Source of the DNA: Nitrospira sp.
GTDB taxonomy: Bacteria > Nitrospirota > Nitrospiria > Nitrospirales > Nitrospiraceae
NCBI GenBank assembly: GCA_020853775.1
Contig: JADYYH010000044.1
Coordinates: 38,457-102,456 of the forward strand
Direction of reading: 5' to 3'
DNA: 64,000 bases
Below are positions 63,011 to 64,000 of the stretch, piece by piece; the stretch's first letter is position 1; each line of letters starts with the position of its first letter. The position numbers and the translations under genes are program-made. The notes below the pieces were generated by a model that worked only from the letters and a program-made list of their open reading frames with translations, did no database searches and was not told the DNA's origin.

Positions 63011-63392
63011 GTGGTGACTGCCTGACCTGTGACCGACATAGGCGCGTGCGTAAGCTGCCATAGGGCGGCCGTGAAAAACAAGGTGCGAAGATATCCACCG
63101 TGGTTCACAAGTCGCGCACACGTCATCCACAATCCATCCACAGGTTCGTTCCATTCAATGGTCCGCGCCTCTCGGCACTCACGAATGAGCCAGCCGTTCA
63201 TCTTTGTCAGCCGTGCGGCACATGTGACAGGACCATGACGTACAAAGATTGATTCCCGATTCATTCGTGAACGTGACCCCGACAAAAAATCATGCTGTTA
63301 GCGCGACGAACAAGGTCTGATTGTAAGGCACCTGAATTGCTTTCTTATACGAAGGAATTCGCATCGCACCCTCTAGCGAGAAGAACCAACCG
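63011..63392. other. Intergenic region, 382 bases, DnaA-box-like sequences
   Basis: Divergent space between the RluD-type gene and the PilZ gene. It contains several near-matches to the DnaA box (TCATCCACA around 63124 and a CATCCACAG nearby). Two exact boxes lie just past it, at 63406 and 63473. I see no gene here. Confidence 0.5.
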
Positions 63393-63878
63393 ATGGCCTC
63401 AAATTTTATCCACAGAATCCTCAAGTCGCTACGGGTCTCAAGTGAAGCCGCGCGGTCGATTGAGCCGTTGATTGTGGATAACCATGCGGATGCTCCAATG
63501 ACGGAGGCCCTCCGAGAACGCCGGCTCGATGCGCGATTCGCCGTCAGGACTCCCTGCCTGTATGGATTGGTGCAGGAACAGCGCCATGACACTCCGATGA
63601 TTTTCGGCAAGGCTCACTCGTTGAATGTCAGTTCCGGTGGCGTCTTGTTGTTACTCGATCAACAACCACACACCGGGCAGGTTCTCCGCCTTCAGAATCC
63701 GGCGCTGCAATCGCAACAGGGAATCAGCTTGTTTGAAGTCAGGTGGACCACCTCACTTCCCCTCGGCACGCAGCAAGGATGTTATCTGGTGGGGTGCCAT
63801 TTGGCCTTTGGACGTTTTCCCTTCTTTCTCGTACAACGGCAATATTTACATCGAGATATTTCCGGCCTCTCCATCTAG
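63393..63878 (+). CDS. PilZ-domain protein (c-di-GMP effector)
   Basis: A 161-residue protein. From about residue 41 it has the PilZ motif: an arginine cluster RERRLDARF, then about 40 residues later NVSSGG, the two parts that bind c-di-GMP. An N-terminal extension of about 35 residues precedes it; a second start at 63498 (MTEALRER) would place the domain near the N-terminus. The stop (63876-63878) overlaps the transposase stop on the other strand, so the last residues may come from an insertion. Confidence 0.8.
   Translation: MASNFIHRILKSLRVSSEAARSIEPLIVDNHADAPMTEALRERRLDARFAVRTPCLYGLVQEQRHDTPMIFGKAHSLNVSSGGVLLLLDQQPHTGQVLRLQNPALQSQQGISLFEVRWTTSLPLGTQQGCYLVGCHLAFGRFPFFLVQRQYLHRDISGLSI
63406..63414 (+). 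promoter_or_regulatory. Perfect DnaA box
   Basis: TTATCCACA, an exact consensus DnaA box, at the 5' end of the PilZ frame. A second exact box in opposite orientation lies 58 bases on. Confidence 0.5.
63473..63481 (-). promoter_or_regulatory. Perfect DnaA box, inverted
   Basis: TGTGGATAA, the exact reverse complement of TTATCCACA, in the PilZ frame. It is paired with the box at 63406 in inverted orientation. Confidence 0.5.
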
Positions 63879-64000
63879 TGTAGTGCGTCCAACGCTTCTT
63901 TACATTTGGCGACCTTGGCCACAATGCTCTCCGCGGACGCCGTCCAGGTGAACACGCGAGGATTTTGGTTGTGAGTGGTGATGTACGTCTGAATCGCAGC
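63875..64000 (-). mobile_element. IS630-family transposase, C-terminal end, cut by window edge
   Basis: The last 41 codons read on the minus strand from the right edge give IQTYITTHNQNPRVFTWT, SAESIVAKV and KEALDALH, ending at a TAG (63875-63877). This matches the ends of IS630-type transposases (YxxxHNxNPxxFxWT). The sequence CTAG at 63875-63878, the type of target that IS630 elements use, contains the stop codon, so the element end may be right here. The rest of the gene and the other end lie outside the window. Confidence 0.75.

Overview
The window is GC-rich chromosomal DNA from a free-living Gram-negative bacterium. Several features point to a Nitrospira-like member of the Nitrospirota (inference, no search run): two proteins built of repeated protochlorophyllide-reductase-type (PCP_red) domains in a non-photosynthetic context, an APS-reductase sulfate assimilation operon with a sulfite reductase-TusA fusion, exported globin and VCBS-repeat proteins, and an archaeal-type phenylalanyl-tRNA synthetase. 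It is mostly housekeeping DNA. The only mobile-element trace is the 3' end of an IS630-type transposase at the right edge.

Layout. 1-2.7 kb: aroK (start only), aroE, an SDR oxidoreductase and trmI on the minus strand. 2.9-8.2 kb: a primary-like sigma factor, an HtrA-type protease, lipB, a glutamate dehydrogenase and two small unknown genes on the plus strand. 8.3-14.1 kb: accessory envelope genes (exported truncated globin, LysR regulator, periplasmic unknown, D,D-carboxypeptidase, zinc-ribbon and membrane small proteins, VCBS-repeat lipoprotein). 14.6-31.4 kb: a long minus-strand run carrying yebC, ruvA, ruvB, pheA, hisC, aroF, tyrA, aroA, cmk, plsC, rpsA, sppA and ihfB, flanked by the two PCP_red proteins, one of which sits beside an Mrp-type ATPase. 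31.5-39.0 kb: a minus-strand sulfate assimilation operon, apparently led by an Rrf2 regulator (rrf2, sir-tusA, cysH, a TrpD2-like gene, cysD, cysN with a decayed APS-kinase domain). 39.4-43.7 kb: a Fis-type regulator, an HU protein, tRNA-Val, then thrS-infC-rpmI-rplT, with infC starting at a rare AUC codon. 43.8-50.4 kb: archaeal-type pheS/pheT, rpe, rsmB and fmt on the minus strand, divergent from the initiator tRNA-fMet. 50.5-57.8 kb: methyltransferase, a lytic transglycosylase with an in-frame amber codon, a response regulator/diguanylate cyclase, a beta-helix protein, a CpoB-like protein, a DUF2726 protein and anmK. 57.9-60.7 kb: a zinc-type ABC importer. 60.7-64 kb: GNAT, a small zinc-ribbon protein, an RluD-type pseudouridine synthase, a PilZ protein with consensus DnaA boxes at its 5' end, and the transposase remnant.

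How the parts fit. The aromatic block supplies DAHP synthase, EPSP synthase and the Tyr/Phe branch enzymes, joined to the cmk-rpsA-ihfB translation and nucleoid genes. The sulfate operon appears to go from sulfate to APS to sulfite to sulfide without PAPS, because the reductase has the iron-sulfur motif of APS reductases and the fused APS-kinase domain has lost key parts. The PheRS genes lie next to rplT, where a bacterial pheST would normally be, but are inverted and of archaeal type.
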